Shown here: piece after piece, positions 33,299-43,655 of the stretch
How the letters are laid out: every line of letters begins with the position of its first letter
Position numbering within the stretch: the stretch's first letter is position 1
From: an uncultured Chlorobiaceae bacterium
GTDB lineage: Bacteria; Bacteroidota; Chlorobiia; Chlorobiales; Chlorobiaceae
Length of the DNA: 64,000 bases
Direction: 5' to 3'
Assembly: GCA_903822595.1 (NCBI GenBank)
Contig: CAIJPS010000033.1
Location: 1-64,000 of the forward strand
The notes under the pieces: model-generated
Databases searched by the model: none
What the model was told of the DNA's origin: nothing
What the model saw: only the letters and a program-made list of their open reading frames with translations
Program-made: the position numbers and the translations under genes

Positions 33299-35494
33299 TC
33301 AAGCAATCAGTTTCATCAGATAGTCTACAACCTGGGTCAGCATAACTTGTCCGGATACCGCTGCATCACTAACCTGCGGCGGAAGAGGAGAGTCAGTCTG
33401 ATAGAACCCGTTGCCTATGAAAAGGAAGACCAGCATGAAAACACCGCCAAAGTAAAGGAATGTTCCTGCCATCTTCGAGTCTGATATCGTCAGTACCGGG
33501 AAGCGGAAGTTTACATCCCTGTTCAGGAACTTCTTCCCAAGCCAGCGGATGGTTCTGGTCTGAATATCAGCACCTTCAAGGCGCGATCCACGATCTTCAA
33601 ACCATACAGCAAAGCTGATAAACCATACAAGGTGACCAATCATAAGAATGGTCGAAAGATGCGAACTCGAGAAGATATTGACCGTCTCAGTCCAGAAATA
33701 ATAGAAAATACCGGATGTATAATGGTGATGCAAACCCGCAACGGAATCCCAAGCCTTCGCATCAGCAGCAGGAACACCATACATCATGGAAGCAATCCAT
33801 GCTCCATCGATATACCAAGCAACTGCAGAGAGCCCCTTGATTCCCCAAAGCATGGCAAACCAAAGCTGATCCTGGATTGATACACCGCAGGTACCACCGT
33901 AAACAGGGCCGAGACACGGGAAAGAGTAGGAGTTTTTCTTGAGTCCAAGATCATCCCAGAGTGGTGACGTATGTGAAAAGAAGGCTATACGCACAAGGGC
34001 AATCAGGGAGAAAAGCGAACCAGCAGTAATAACATGAACCATTACCCAGTCATTGATACTCGGATCGCGGAACATCCACTGGAAAATCGGAAGCGGTTTC
34101 AGCCAGTAGAAAGACATCAGAATGTTCGTACCGAAAAGGTTCAGTTCGCAGATGGTATTCCAAACGATAACAGCATAAACGGAAAGCATGGTAGCAAAAC
34201 AGATCGCCATGACAGAACCAAGAATCTTTACCTGAACCTCCTGATCACGTCCCTTGGTAATAAAAATGGATTTGATCTGGCTGTAAAGGCCATTAAGCTG
34301 AATTTTCAGGAGATATTGACCACCATGGTAGACACCGGCAAAAACATAAAGAACACCGCAGATAATATGGTTGAAGGTAATGAGATTGATCACCGTCCTT
34401 GCCATACCGAATGTGGATCCGTTCTTCGGAAGGATTGCAAATGCCTCAAAATCGGCGAATTCTTTTGTCCCTGAGATAACCCGTCCACCTTCCTGAACAA
34501 AATTATAGCTGACCCTGTTGAAAGGCTCGCCGTAAAGGTAAAAGACCAGATTGTCAAGTTCCTTGTAATAGTGAGCAAATGATGGCTGCTGGAATGCTAC
34601 GAAAGCAATACAGCCACAGGCGATGCTTATATAGCCCATTGCCGTGAGGTGGACCGAGAACGCGGCTTTCATGTCATCGTTCAGATGCGTGGCTGCATTC
34701 GGAGGATTGTTCCACCAGTAAATCCCCATAGCAAATACAACAACAGCCAAAACAAACGACATGAATGTCTCGGCATTGATCGTCTGAAAATCAGGAATCG
34801 GCGGAAAACCCAGCACAAAGGTCATAACCAGACCCCATCCCAGAAAAAGCAGCGACATATAGACGGCATGTGGTCCAAGTGCCTCACGGTAGCTTTTTGC
34901 GCTTATTCCGCTGAAAACCACATCACCGAACTTGCCAAGAAATCTGAAGTCACGGAAGTTTCCGGTACGCCCGGTAAACGGGTTGGTAAGGTTGTGGGTC
35001 CAGTGACGCCAGCCTCCGAAAAGCAGAACGGAAGCGGAAAGAATGTGAAAACAGGCCCAGCCAAGCAGTTTCGTGGCCGCAAATTCAAGATCCGCAGTTT
35101 TCGTACTGTAGGTATCAATACCCAAAGAGACCATTCTTGGTTTGATCGTCAGATAAAACCAGTTGTCATGAAATCCGGGAACACCCCAGGGAAATACCTG
35201 AATACCGGAGATATAGTAGATAGCCATAAGAAGGCCCAGCACACCGAGCAGCGCGAGATGAGCACCGACAACCTGTTCATCATCGATCCTGTCGGTATCA
35301 AAAATCTGAAACCACTTCGTTGATCGGGTCTCCGTTCGCTGGAACAGAAATCTTCTCATTTTCGACGCATCCTGCTCCTTGATGACAGACGGGGCACCAG
35401 TGGCGCCATTTCCCTTGGGAGAAGGAGCGTTCGCCTTGGGAGGTGGGACAGTGCCCTTTGGCTTTACTCCTACCGGATTCACTTGCTCAGCCAT
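33299..35494 (-). CDS. pscA: P840 photosynthetic reaction centre core protein PscA
   Basis: Homodimeric type I reaction centre core that binds P840, antenna bacteriochlorophyll and the FX cluster. The ATG at 35494 is preferred over an upstream in-frame start at 35560 because AAAGGAGAG precedes it and the 731-aa product begins MAEQVNPVGVKPKGTVPP. A Pro/Lys-rich N-terminal tail leads into about eleven membrane helices. CLGPVYGGTC, with C527 and C536, supplies the FX ligands: two cysteines per monomer, shared across the dimer. Conserved His residues within the helices (HHHYTSG, SSSHLSTILMIGHLVW) are likely pigment ligands. Confidence 0.97.
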   Translation of the reverse strand: MAEQVNPVGVKPKGTVPPPKANAPSPKGNGATGAPSVIKEQDASKMRRFLFQRTETRSTKWFQIFDTDRIDDEQVVGAHLALLGVLGLLMAIYYISGIQVFPWGVPGFHDNWFYLTIKPRMVSLGIDTYSTKTADLEFAATKLLGWACFHILSASVLLFGGWRHWTHNLTNPFTGRTGNFRDFRFLGKFGDVVFSGISAKSYREALGPHAVYMSLLFLGWGLVMTFVLGFPPIPDFQTINAETFMSFVLAVVVFAMGIYWWNNPPNAATHLNDDMKAAFSVHLTAMGYISIACGCIAFVAFQQPSFAHYYKELDNLVFYLYGEPFNRVSYNFVQEGGRVISGTKEFADFEAFAILPKNGSTFGMARTVINLITFNHIICGVLYVFAGVYHGGQYLLKIQLNGLYSQIKSIFITKGRDQEVQVKILGSVMAICFATMLSVYAVIVWNTICELNLFGTNILMSFYWLKPLPIFQWMFRDPSINDWVMVHVITAGSLFSLIALVRIAFFSHTSPLWDDLGLKKNSYSFPCLGPVYGGTCGVSIQDQLWFAMLWGIKGLSAVAWYIDGAWIASMMYGVPAADAKAWDSVAGLHHHYTSGIFYYFWTETVNIFSSSHLSTILMIGHLVWFISFAVWFEDRGSRLEGADIQTRTIRWLGKKFLNRDVNFRFPVLTISDSKMAGTFLYFGGVFMLVFLFIGNGFYQTDSPLPPQVSDAAVSGQVMLTQVVDYLMKLIA

Positions 35495-35901
35495 TGTATT
35501 CTCTCCTTTTTTTGGACATAATTCAGGTTGAAGAAACCGAAAAGAAAACTGTTGCGCCATAACGTGCCATTACAATCCGCATACCTTTAACAGTAACAAC
35601 TGCGCATGAACCTGTAAGCTTTTTCTGTGGATCGAATCGCAATACAGACGATAACCAAGTTCAAAATCTATAAAAAAACAGATAAAAATCAATGTGAGTA
35701 AGATAATTTGCCAAACAAATCACTTCGGATAATAGGTGGTAAAATAAGAAAAATTATTTAATAATAAATTAATTTACATCCACATTGACACGCTATTGTT
35801 CTATTATACAGCATGAAAGCACTTGCTGCAACCCTTGATGCCAGCCTTCAATCAACGAGATGCAAAACAAAAATTTCTCAATCCTGATCAAAAGAAACCA
35901 C
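35495..35901. other. Divergent intergenic region between pscA and dapF
   Basis: About 400 bases, A/T-rich, that must contain the promoters for pscAB (leftward) and dapF (rightward). I see no gene, terminator or clear paired -35/-10 boxes in it. A perfect TTGACA at 35785 has no properly spaced -10. Confidence 0.5.
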
Positions 35902-36702
35902 ATGAAGATAACGTTCAGCAAACTTTCAGGTGCCGGCAATGACTTTATCGTTATCGATAACAGGGAACAATCCATCCATTTTGCCCCCTTGCAGATCAAC
36001 AAACTATGCACCAGAAGAACAGGAGTCGGGGCTGATGGCCTTATTCTTCTTGAGCCATCTACAAGGTATTCGTTCAGCATGAAATACTATAACGCTGACG
36101 GTTTTCCAGGCTCGATGTGCGGAAACGGCGGAAGGTGTGCCGTCTATTTTGCCTGGAGCATCGGAATTCCTGCCACTGACGGAAACGCCTATACCTTCGA
36201 AGCCAACGGCAACCGTTACGATGCCTGGGTGATCGGATCGGAAAGCGTCAAGCTGAAAATGCTTGCTCCAGAAGGATTCCGTGACAACCTGGAAATCGAA
36301 GGAGAGTGTTGTTACGCGGTCAATACTGGCTCTCCCCATGCTCTTATCTATACCAGTAACCTGGAACATGTCGATGTAACCGGAACCGGTCGCACCATCC
36401 GGCACAGAACCGATTATTTCCCTGAGGGAACCAACGTCAACTTTATTGAGATAACCTCTCCCGACTCACTCGCTCTACGCACCTTTGAACGCGGCGTTGA
36501 AGATGAAACCCTTGCTTGTGGTACGGGAGCGGTTGCAGCAGCTCTCATGAGTTACCGTCTTGGCAAAATTCCAGGCAACCGTGTAAAGATCAGGGTGAAA
36601 AGCGGCGACACCCTTGAAGTTCAGTTCAGTGACACCATGCAGGAAGTCTTTCTGACCGGACCGGCAAAAATCGTCTACACAGGCAGCCTTACCATTGACT
36701 GA
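35902..36702 (+). CDS. dapF: Diaminopimelate epimerase
   Basis: Converts LL- to meso-diaminopimelate for lysine and peptidoglycan (266 aa). The ATG at 35902 gives the family's start MKITFSKLSGAGNDFIVID, while an in-frame upstream start at 35860 would add 14 atypical residues. The two catalytic cysteines lie in SMCGNGGRCA and LACGTGAVAA. It ends 18 bases before the glutamate dehydrogenase gene. Confidence 0.96.
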   Translation: MKITFSKLSGAGNDFIVIDNREQSIHFAPLQINKLCTRRTGVGADGLILLEPSTRYSFSMKYYNADGFPGSMCGNGGRCAVYFAWSIGIPATDGNAYTFEANGNRYDAWVIGSESVKLKMLAPEGFRDNLEIEGECCYAVNTGSPHALIYTSNLEHVDVTGTGRTIRHRTDYFPEGTNVNFIEITSPDSLALRTFERGVEDETLACGTGAVAAALMSYRLGKIPGNRVKIRVKSGDTLEVQFSDTMQEVFLTGPAKIVYTGSLTID

Positions 36703-36720
36703 AAAAACAACAGTCGAACG

Positions 36721-37980
36721 ATGTACAATATGCTATCCAATCAAAATCCATTCAAAACAGCCCAGACACAGCTCGATGAAGCCGCCGCCATCATGGGACT
36801 TGACCCTGCTATCCACGAACTTCTCCGCTGGCCTCTAAGGGAACTTCATATTACCATACCGGTAAGAATGGATAACGGCACCACACAAATCTTTCACGGC
36901 TTCCGGGTGCAGCATAACGATGCCCGCGGCCCGAACAAAGGGGGAATCCGGTTTCACCCTGATGAAACGATCGATACCGTGAGAGCACTGGCTGAATGGA
37001 TGACCTGGAAAACTGCACTCTTGGATATTCCTCTCGGAGGCGGCAAAGGCGGAATCATTTGCAATCCCAAAACCATGTCGACCGGTGAACTGGAACGGTT
37101 GTCACGCGCCTATATCCGCCAGCTTGGAAGCTTCCTCGGTCCAGACAAAGACATTCCTGCACCTGACATGTACACCTCGCCGAAAATCATGGCATGGATG
37201 CTTGATGAATATTCCATAATGCGGGGACAGAACGAATTCGGAGCCATAACCGGAAAACCTCTTGCTCTCGGCGGCTCTGCTGGCAGAAATGATGCCACGG
37301 CAAGAGGTGGAATTCTTTGTGTCAGGGAGGCAGCCGACCTGCTTGGACTCAACCTTGCAGGATCAAGAGCAGCCATCCAGGGTTACGGTAATGCAGGCTC
37401 TTTCGCGCACAAACTGGCCGTCGAACTGCTCGGCATAAAGGTGATCGCTGTTTCTGATTCAAAAGGGTGCATCTATAACCCCGAAGGATTTCTCTATTCG
37501 GCCATCATGGCACATAAACAACAAACCGGATCGGTTACAGAATTTCCGGGTGCTGCCGCCATTTCCCAAAAAGAACTTCTGGAACTTGATGTTAGCGTCC
37601 TCTTTCCGGCAGCGCTTGAGTCGGTGATCACCGCACAAAACGCCCCTGCTATCAGAGCTAAAATCATAGCGGAACTTGCCAACGGCTCCACCACCCCTGA
37701 GGCCGATACCATTCTCCATAACAACGGAGTCTATCTCATTCCTGACCTGCTCTGCAATGGTGGAGGAGTAACGGTCTCCTGGTTCGAAATGGTGCAAAAC
37801 GCATACGGATATTACTGGGAAGAGGAGGAGGTGCATAAACGACTTGAGAAAAAAATGAGCGCTGCTTTCCACAGTATGCAGGAAGCCGCCAAAACCCACA
37901 AGGTACATAACCGCCTCGGCGCATACATCGTCGCCGTCCAGCGAGTCGCCGAAGCCATGAAGCTGCGGGGGTGGTATTAG
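36721..37980 (+). CDS. Glutamate dehydrogenase (Glu/Leu/Phe/Val dehydrogenase family)
   Basis: Oxidoreductase linking 2-oxoglutarate plus ammonia to glutamate (419 aa). Residues typical of hexameric GDH are visible: [20 protein letters not shown], the catalytic lysine segment [26 protein letters not shown], and the Rossmann loop [17 protein letters not shown] or NADP preference cannot be read safely. 2-oxoglutarate would be supplied by KorAB encoded in this window. Confidence 0.93.
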   Translation: MYNMLSNQNPFKTAQTQLDEAAAIMGLDPAIHELLRWPLRELHITIPVRMDNGTTQIFHGFRVQHNDARGPNKGGIRFHPDETIDTVRALAEWMTWKTALLDIPLGGGKGGIICNPKTMSTGELERLSRAYIRQLGSFLGPDKDIPAPDMYTSPKIMAWMLDEYSIMRGQNEFGAITGKPLALGGSAGRNDATARGGILCVREAADLLGLNLAGSRAAIQGYGNAGSFAHKLAVELLGIKVIAVSDSKGCIYNPEGFLYSAIMAHKQQTGSVTEFPGAAAISQKELLELDVSVLFPAALESVITAQNAPAIRAKIIAELANGSTTPEADTILHNNGVYLIPDLLCNGGGVTVSWFEMVQNAYGYYWEEEEVHKRLEKKMSAAFHSMQEAAKTHKVHNRLGAYIVAVQRVAEAMKLRGWY

Positions 37981-38011
37981 AGGTGCGGCTTTACACTCAA
38001 ATATTGATTTG

Positions 38012-38416
38012 TCAGGAAAAATTCCCGCTCATACCACGCACTCTGGCTGCCAATGCGGGAACGAAGAACATAAAGAGCACTCCGAAGAGCATCAGCCCGC
38101 CCTCAGCTATGTTGTAGTCCGAAAGGATGCGATCCAGTGAATAGCCGAACAGGAAGCCAAGAGAAAACTCGAAAATAAGGGTGAGCACCACCCAGAGTGC
38201 GCCAACCTGAAGCTGCTGACGGTATGAGCCCAAACCGATCCAACGAATACAGAGCCATGCAATAATAAAAATAAGGGCTGATCCGATAAACACTCCGATC
38301 TGGTGCGAGAGCTTTTCACCAATCTGAGGTACAAGAAAAAGTCGGCGGAGAGTTCCGTGAACTGATTCAGCGAATGCAATCAGAAACCAGACCGATATTG
38401 CTCTTTTCCAGTTCAT
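38012..38416 (-). CDS. Hypothetical membrane protein (134 aa)
   Basis: Four hydrophobic segments can be seen (ISVWFLIAFAES, IGVFIGSALIFIIAWLCI, ALWVVLTLIFEFSLGFLFGY, GGLMLFGVLFMFFVPALAA). No motif that I recognise. It is convergent with the glutamate dehydrogenase gene and stands alone. Plausible because of its even hydrophobic pattern and normal codon use. Confidence 0.65.
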   Translation of the reverse strand: MNWKRAISVWFLIAFAESVHGTLRRLFLVPQIGEKLSHQIGVFIGSALIFIIAWLCIRWIGLGSYRQQLQVGALWVVLTLIFEFSLGFLFGYSLDRILSDYNIAEGGLMLFGVLFMFFVPALAARVRGMSGNFS

Positions 38417-38612
38417 GGAGATTCCCCCCTTGCTTTACCATGATTTTTCAACTGCCGAACAGATTTCTTTCCCTCGACGATAAGTTTACCGTTTTTTTGC
38501 TTTTTCAGGAAAAACAAAAAATGTTCATGTTTAAAAAAACCCAGCACTCATTTTGAGCATAGCGACTCAATCTGATAAACTGCCATCCATATCAGTGATC
38601 TTCGGGAGCTGC

Positions 38613-38924
38613 CTACGGACAGCAGAAATAGATCGATTGATTGATAATGCGATACCGGGCCATGCCAAAAATTCCGGTGATGACAACGACAGGAATGCAT
38701 GAAACACCGACTGCCTGGAACCAGCTCGTCTGGGAGAAGTGCATCATGGAAACCCCTGCTATGACCAGAGATACTCCTGATCGAAGGTATGCGAGGAGGG
38801 TTCGTTCATTTGCAAGAATAGTGCGGTCGATAGCCAGTTTGTCGCGAAGAATTAATTCACAGTTGTCAAATTTCGAATAAGGTGATTTTGCCATAAGGGT
38901 TTCTCTATTCTTTTTTTCAGGCAT
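38613..38924 (-). CDS. DUF202-type small membrane protein
   Basis: A 103-aa protein with the DUF202 pattern: a polar N-terminus followed by RTILANERTLLAYLRSGVSL and two or three membrane helices (SLVIAGVSMMHF, AVGVSCIPVVVITGIFGMARY). Function unknown. A second possible start (Met11, base 38894) would drop the charged first ten residues. Confidence 0.75.
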   Translation of the reverse strand: MPEKKNRETLMAKSPYSKFDNCELILRDKLAIDRTILANERTLLAYLRSGVSLVIAGVSMMHFSQTSWFQAVGVSCIPVVVITGIFGMARYRIINQSIYFCCP

Positions 38925-39056
38925 ACTGGTGAACTTTTTACCTGCAGTCCGGCTTTATTTTTACAGTGAGAAAAGCTACCGCTGTAAGTTGGTATAGTTT
39001 TTCAGCATCATCGTTGTCAATTTAGTTATCACTTATAACAAAAAGGAAAAGCACTA

Positions 39057-39215
39057 ATGAAAACATGGATCTGTGTACCATGCGGCTATGTCTATGATCC
39101 CGAAGTAGGCGATCCTGACGGAGGCGTAGCACCGGGAACTCCTTTCGAAGAGATTCCCGACGACTGGGTCTGCCCTGTCTGCGGAGTTGACAAGACACTG
39201 TTTGAACCGGAATAA
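39057..39215 (+). CDS. Rubredoxin
   Basis: A 52-aa redox protein with one Fe(Cys)4 site: C6-x2-C9 ([15 protein letters not shown]) and C39-x2-C42 ([12 protein letters not shown]). It begins [15 protein letters not shown] stands ~9 bases before the ATG. Length and aromatic residues fit classical rubredoxins, which in anaerobes mainly feed electrons to oxygen- or peroxide-reducing proteins. No such partner is adjacent, as the gene stands alone between a DUF202 gene and mtgA. Confidence 0.95.
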   Translation: MKTWICVPCGYVYDPEVGDPDGGVAPGTPFEEIPDDWVCPVCGVDKTLFEPE

Positions 39216-39264
39216 ACTACATTGAGAAACACCTCTGATACAGTGCGCTCATGATGCAATCCCA

Positions 39265-40197
39265 TCAGGGCGCGCTCGTATTTTTGTTGCCTGATGGTAT
39301 AGCAGAACCACCTTCACCATTTCCCGCTGGAACAGCCCCGTTCTTTTCAGAAACCTTGCTGGCGCTGCTGTCTGATGAAGCTGCCTGCTCAAGCAGATAT
39401 TCAGGAACACCGATGACAACCGAATCAACAACCGCTGTGGTATCGGGCGTAAGGGCCATCACCTCCCGGTAGTCGGGTACGACAATTCCTCTCTTGCGCA
39501 TGATCGCATAGATAATATTGGAACGATTACGGACATAGCGGGATGAACCTGTCGGAGAATAAAGAATCGGATTCGGAAGTATCGCAGCAAGTCGTGAAGC
39601 CTGTTTTGCTGATAAACTGGCTGCACTCACACCGTAATAATGGCGGGCGGCCTGTCCAATACCGAAGATACCGTCACCCCATTCAGCAACATTGACATAG
39701 AGCTCAAGAATCCGACGTTTGGAAAGCGTTTTTTCAAGTCTCCAGGTAAGAATGGCCTCCTTGATTTTGCGTACCGGGTTTTTTGAGGGGGAGAGGTACA
39801 AATTCTTTGCAAGCTGCTGGCTGATCGTACTGCCACCCATCTTGAATTTTTTTGCCAGAATGTTTTTCTCTATTGCCCTCTCTATCGCCTGATAATCAAA
39901 ACCCTCATGCTGCCAGAACTTGTCGTCCTCAGCAATCAGCACAGCTTTGATCAGATTCTGGGAAACGTTATGAAGCGACACCCATTTCTGATCTATTTTT
40001 TTATTGACAAGCCCTTCACGTTGCCACTCGGCCTCACGGGACTCCATAAACGCCGTTTTAGCGGGATTTTCTTCCACAAGCCGTCCTACATCAGGATAGA
40101 CAAAGTAGCGCGCTATATCGGCGACAAACAGCAGCAACAGAACGATGGAAATAATTCTGACAAGCTTCATACTTTTTGCTGACAGCTTTACCTGCAA
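39265..40197 (-). CDS. mtgA: Monofunctional biosynthetic peptidoglycan transglycosylase
   Basis: Polymerises lipid II into glycan strands (GT51 family, 310 aa). One N-terminal membrane anchor (IISIVLLLLFVADIARYF) is followed by the GT51 motifs EDDKFWQHEGFDYQAI with the catalytic Glu, KMGGSTISQQLAKNLYL, and RRILELYVNVAEWGDGIFG. There is no transpeptidase domain. A ~50-residue tail rich in Ser, Ala and Gly at the C-terminus is longer than in most MtgA proteins. Confidence 0.92.
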   Translation of the reverse strand: MQVKLSAKSMKLVRIISIVLLLLFVADIARYFVYPDVGRLVEENPAKTAFMESREAEWQREGLVNKKIDQKWVSLHNVSQNLIKAVLIAEDDKFWQHEGFDYQAIERAIEKNILAKKFKMGGSTISQQLAKNLYLSPSKNPVRKIKEAILTWRLEKTLSKRRILELYVNVAEWGDGIFGIGQAARHYYGVSAASLSAKQASRLAAILPNPILYSPTGSSRYVRNRSNIIYAIMRKRGIVVPDYREVMALTPDTTAVVDSVVIGVPEYLLEQAASSDSSASKVSEKNGAVPAGNGEGGSAIPSGNKNTSAP

Positions 40198-40247
40198 GTA
40201 AATGAAAAAGCGATGTGATGTTGAAAGATGAGCTGCTTAAACAAAAG

Positions 40248-40320
40248 TGCCCTCGGGCAGACTCGAACCGCCGACCTACAGTTTAGGAAACTGTTGCTCT
40301 ATCCACTGAGCTACAAGGGC
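40248..40320 (-). tRNA. tRNA-Arg (CCT)
   Basis: Acceptor GCCCTTG/CGAGGGC (one G-U pair), anticodon stem-loop CAGTTTCCTAAACTG with CCT, T-loop GGTTCGAGTCT, discriminator A. The CCA end is not encoded. It lies between mtgA and mutL. Confidence 0.95.
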
Positions 40321-40366
40321 ATGGTGATGAATTTACTACTTTTAAGCAAACTTGCAACCACCTCAC

Positions 40367-42244
40367 TTATTTTCTGCCGAACATCTTGTCGAGTTGGTCA
40401 AGTGAAAGCTTTATAATAACCGGTCTTCCATGCGGACAAGAGTAGGGTTCCCGGGTAGCAAAAAGGTTGTCGATAAGTGAGCGCATCTCTTCAAGAGAGA
40501 GCTTCTGGCCCGCCATGATGGCATTGCGGCACGAGTAGGACTTTGCAAGGTTATCACGTTTGTCGAGCTTGAGCTTTGAGGCATTGTCCTGATATTCTGC
40601 AATCATATCCTGCAATATCGTCACTTCGGTACCCGGTTTGACATCCTGGGGAACTCCCTCAATCATGATGGTTTTGTTGCCAAACAGCCGCAGATTGAAA
40701 CCAAGGCGGTAGAGATCTTCGCGGATCTCCTCAAATATTTCATACTCCCACGGGCGGAACTCCACTTTCTGAGGAAAGAGCAACTGCTGGGAGTTTGGAA
40801 CATTCTGGTTCATGACATCAACGGCACGTTCATACAACACCCGTTCATGCGCCACATGCTGATCGATGATCATCAGCCCGGTCTTGATCTGGCAAATCAG
40901 GTACTTGTTATGCAACTGCCAGATTTTAGGCTCAGAATTTTTCGGATTTGGAACAACATCATCATCATAGAGAGGAGCAAGCAAGATCGATGAAAGCCCT
41001 TCATCCGCTTCCCGTAACCCGGACTCCGGAAAAGTGTATCCAGCGGAGGCCTGATGCGAAAATATTTCCGATCGATGCACAGACGCCCCTGGTATTACCG
41101 GTTCAGAAAATGAACCTTCACGATAATTCCGGTAGAGGTCACCTGTTGTAATGGCTCGATGCGGAATATCCGGAAAAGAGAGTTTTCTGAAGGCAGAATT
41201 CTCTGGCTGACCGGAAAGGAGCTGGTCATTTTCAGTGAAGGCAAGGTCAGGAGAGAAATCGTGTAACTGAATGGCCCGCTTGACAACCGGATAGAACATG
41301 TTGCGCACACTTCGCTCATCATCAAAGCGAATCTCAAGCTTTGCGGGATGTACATTCACATCTACACGCGATGGGTCAATGGCAAGAAAAAGCAGCACAA
41401 AAGGGGTCTGCCGCTCAACCAGCAAGTCGCCGTAGGCCTGCTGCACCGCCTGCGAAAGCATCCGGTTCTGAACAAGGCGGCGATTGATAAAGAAATATTG
41501 GTCGAGTTTCCGGCGTTTCTGCATGGCTGGCTTACCCAGGAAGCCCCTGATAGAGAGGTAATCATTCTCCTCGGAAAGCTCAATCATACCAGCGGCAAAA
41601 TCATCGCCATAAAAAACATTAAGCCGTTCGAGAATATCCGGGCTCTTCACATGAAACAGCTCCTCATCATCACTGTACATTCGCCACTCAATTTCCGGAT
41701 AGGCTAGCACAAATGATTTGACAATCTCAAAAATATGGGTGTATTCGGTTGCATTGGATTTCAAAAACTTCCGGCGGGCGGGAACATTATAAAAAAGGTT
41801 CCGGACTGTGATGGTGCTCCCCTGCTCGCCCTGAACGCCTGACTCCTCAATGAGAACGCCACCTTCGTAACGGAATCTCAAACCAAGTGTCTCTTTTGCC
41901 GTACGGGTTTTCAGTTCGAAATGCGAAACCGAAGAGATACTTGCGAGTGCTTCTCCCCTGAAGCCAAGGCTTTGCAGTGAATCGAGATCCTCGACTCCGG
42001 TAATTTTGCTGGTTGCAAAGCGTTCAACACACAAAAGGGCATCTTCGCGTACCATTCCTGCGCCGTTGTCAACAATCCGGATAAGCTCCTTTCCGGCATC
42101 CTTGATGGCAACAGTTATCTTGCTGGCACCAGCATCAATGGAATTTTCAAGAAGCTCTTTGACAACCGATGCCGGACGCTGAACCACTTCACCAGCAGAA
42201 ATTTTATTCGCAACTCTATCAGGTAATCTTGCAATTCTTGCCAT
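40367..42244 (-). CDS. mutL: DNA mismatch repair protein MutL
   Basis: ATPase that links MutS to downstream repair (625 aa). The N-terminal GHKL ATPase has NKISAGEVVQRPASVVKELLENS, DNGAGM, and TSKI plus GFRGEALASISSV. The C-terminal dimerisation domain contains DQHVAHERVLYE and ends near ATREPYSCPHGRPV. The DQHAxxER-type metal site suggests an endonuclease-active MutL, with Val in place of the usual first Ala. Confidence 0.97.
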   Translation of the reverse strand: MARIARLPDRVANKISAGEVVQRPASVVKELLENSIDAGASKITVAIKDAGKELIRIVDNGAGMVREDALLCVERFATSKITGVEDLDSLQSLGFRGEALASISSVSHFELKTRTAKETLGLRFRYEGGVLIEESGVQGEQGSTITVRNLFYNVPARRKFLKSNATEYTHIFEIVKSFVLAYPEIEWRMYSDDEELFHVKSPDILERLNVFYGDDFAAGMIELSEENDYLSIRGFLGKPAMQKRRKLDQYFFINRRLVQNRMLSQAVQQAYGDLLVERQTPFVLLFLAIDPSRVDVNVHPAKLEIRFDDERSVRNMFYPVVKRAIQLHDFSPDLAFTENDQLLSGQPENSAFRKLSFPDIPHRAITTGDLYRNYREGSFSEPVIPGASVHRSEIFSHQASAGYTFPESGLREADEGLSSILLAPLYDDDVVPNPKNSEPKIWQLHNKYLICQIKTGLMIIDQHVAHERVLYERAVDVMNQNVPNSQQLLFPQKVEFRPWEYEIFEEIREDLYRLGFNLRLFGNKTIMIEGVPQDVKPGTEVTILQDMIAEYQDNASKLKLDKRDNLAKSYSCRNAIMAGQKLSLEEMRSLIDNLFATREPYSCPHGRPVIIKLSLDQLDKMFGRK

Positions 42245-42386
42245 ACGCTACCAAGAGAACAATTTTCTTTACACAAAAGGGCTGAAAAAATTTTCAGTGC
42301 TGCAAGTTATCGATAAAAACGCTCCCTTTTTATAAAAATGATAATAAATATTCCCACTGGAAAGCTCAAGTCAAGGGAAACGGAGG

Positions 42387-43643
42387 TTATTCCTGTCGCA
42401 AACATCCCCAAAGTTCACGAAGGAGCGCTTCGCTGAAGCGGAGCTTGTTCAGTTCCCGATCACCATGCATAACCAGCGTTTTAGAAAGCACAATACCAGA
42501 GCTCTTTTTTGCAATCGCAAGACAAAGCGTGCCGACAGGTTTTTCAGGAGAGCCTCCCGAAGGGCCGGCAATACCCGTTGTAGAAAGGGCAAAATCGGAA
42601 CCGCTTTTTTCAAGACAGCCAATGGCCATTGCCCGGGCCACCTCTTCACTCACCGCACCAAACGTTTTGATGATCTTCCCCGGAACTCCAAGACTCCTCT
42701 CTTTTGCCTGATTGCTGTAAACCACAAAACCCTGAAGGAAATAAGCGGATGAACCCGGCACATCCGTCAAACGGCTTGCCACAAGACCCCCGGTACAGGA
42801 TTCAGCAACAGCGACCGTCAATCCTCCGGCAGAAAGCATCATGCCAATTGTCTCCTCAAGCGAGACCTCACTGGTTGCATAGATAAACTTCCCGGCCCTC
42901 TGGACAATGGCGTCAACGACATGGCGATTGTCGCAATCAACGCGCTCCCGATCACTACCAAGAGTACTGATCATCAGGCTTACACCCGTAGCATGAGGCA
43001 GATAGGCAAGAGTTGTTCCCTCCGGCAGGGCATCTTCAATGTCGATAATCATACCAGCAAGCGTTGACTCGCCGATACCAAGTGTTTTTATGGGTGTATG
43101 ACGAATGACAGTAGAGGAGAGCGCAGCAAAATAAGGAAGCACGGTGAGCTCCATCATGGCAATCATTTCTGATGGAACGCCGGGCATCAGCACCAGATAG
43201 TGATTCTGAAACTGCTCTCCACAATGGATAATCATCCCTGCTGCCGATCCCTTGGTATTGGCAATGACATGAGATCCTTCTATTACCATAGCCTGATCAC
43301 GAAGTGAATCAGTTACTTCAAGCCCTCTCTGTTTTATGCGGGCGACCAGATTTATATATGACTCCTGACTGAGTTCGAGCCCTCTTCCGAGGAGCTGCTG
43401 AACGGCTTTTCTTGTACGATCATCCCTTGTAGGCCCGAGACCTCCAGTTACCAGAACAATATCTGCCCTGTCAAGCGATTCGGCGAACACCGCACTCATC
43501 TCCTCTTCACGATCAGAACATGCAACAACCCTGCCAACCCAAACCCCTATCCCACCAAGAGCTCCGGCCATAAACGCAGCATTGGTATTGACCCTCTGCC
43601 CTTTAAGCAGTTCATCTCCGACAGAAACAATTTCTGCACGCAT
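42387..43643 (-). CDS. cinA: CinA-family protein (nicotinamide mononucleotide deamidase / ADP-ribose pyrophosphatase type)
   Basis: Two-domain protein (418 aa). The N-terminal MoCF-like domain (VSVGDELLKGQRVNTNAAF, VTGGLGPTRDDRTRKAV) is typical of the COG1058 pyrophosphatase. The C-terminal CinA domain (VAVAESCTGGLVASRLTDVP, STTGIAGPSGG) is the NMN deamidase. In NAD recycling it turns NMN to nicotinate mononucleotide. It follows thrA after 12 bases in the same direction, probably by chance rather than function. Confidence 0.93.
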   Translation of the reverse strand: MRAEIVSVGDELLKGQRVNTNAAFMAGALGGIGVWVGRVVACSDREEEMSAVFAESLDRADIVLVTGGLGPTRDDRTRKAVQQLLGRGLELSQESYINLVARIKQRGLEVTDSLRDQAMVIEGSHVIANTKGSAAGMIIHCGEQFQNHYLVLMPGVPSEMIAMMELTVLPYFAALSSTVIRHTPIKTLGIGESTLAGMIIDIEDALPEGTTLAYLPHATGVSLMISTLGSDRERVDCDNRHVVDAIVQRAGKFIYATSEVSLEETIGMMLSAGGLTVAVAESCTGGLVASRLTDVPGSSAYFLQGFVVYSNQAKERSLGVPGKIIKTFGAVSEEVARAMAIGCLEKSGSDFALSTTGIAGPSGGSPEKPVGTLCLAIAKKSSGIVLSKTLVMHGDRELNKLRFSEALLRELWGCLRQE

Positions 43644-43655
43644 AGCGAGTTCTAC

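Noticed and set aside
35785-35810. Promoter with perfect TTGACA before dapF
   Set aside because: The possible -10 boxes (TATTAT, TATACA) stand only 11 or 14 bases away, too close for a sigma-70 promoter.
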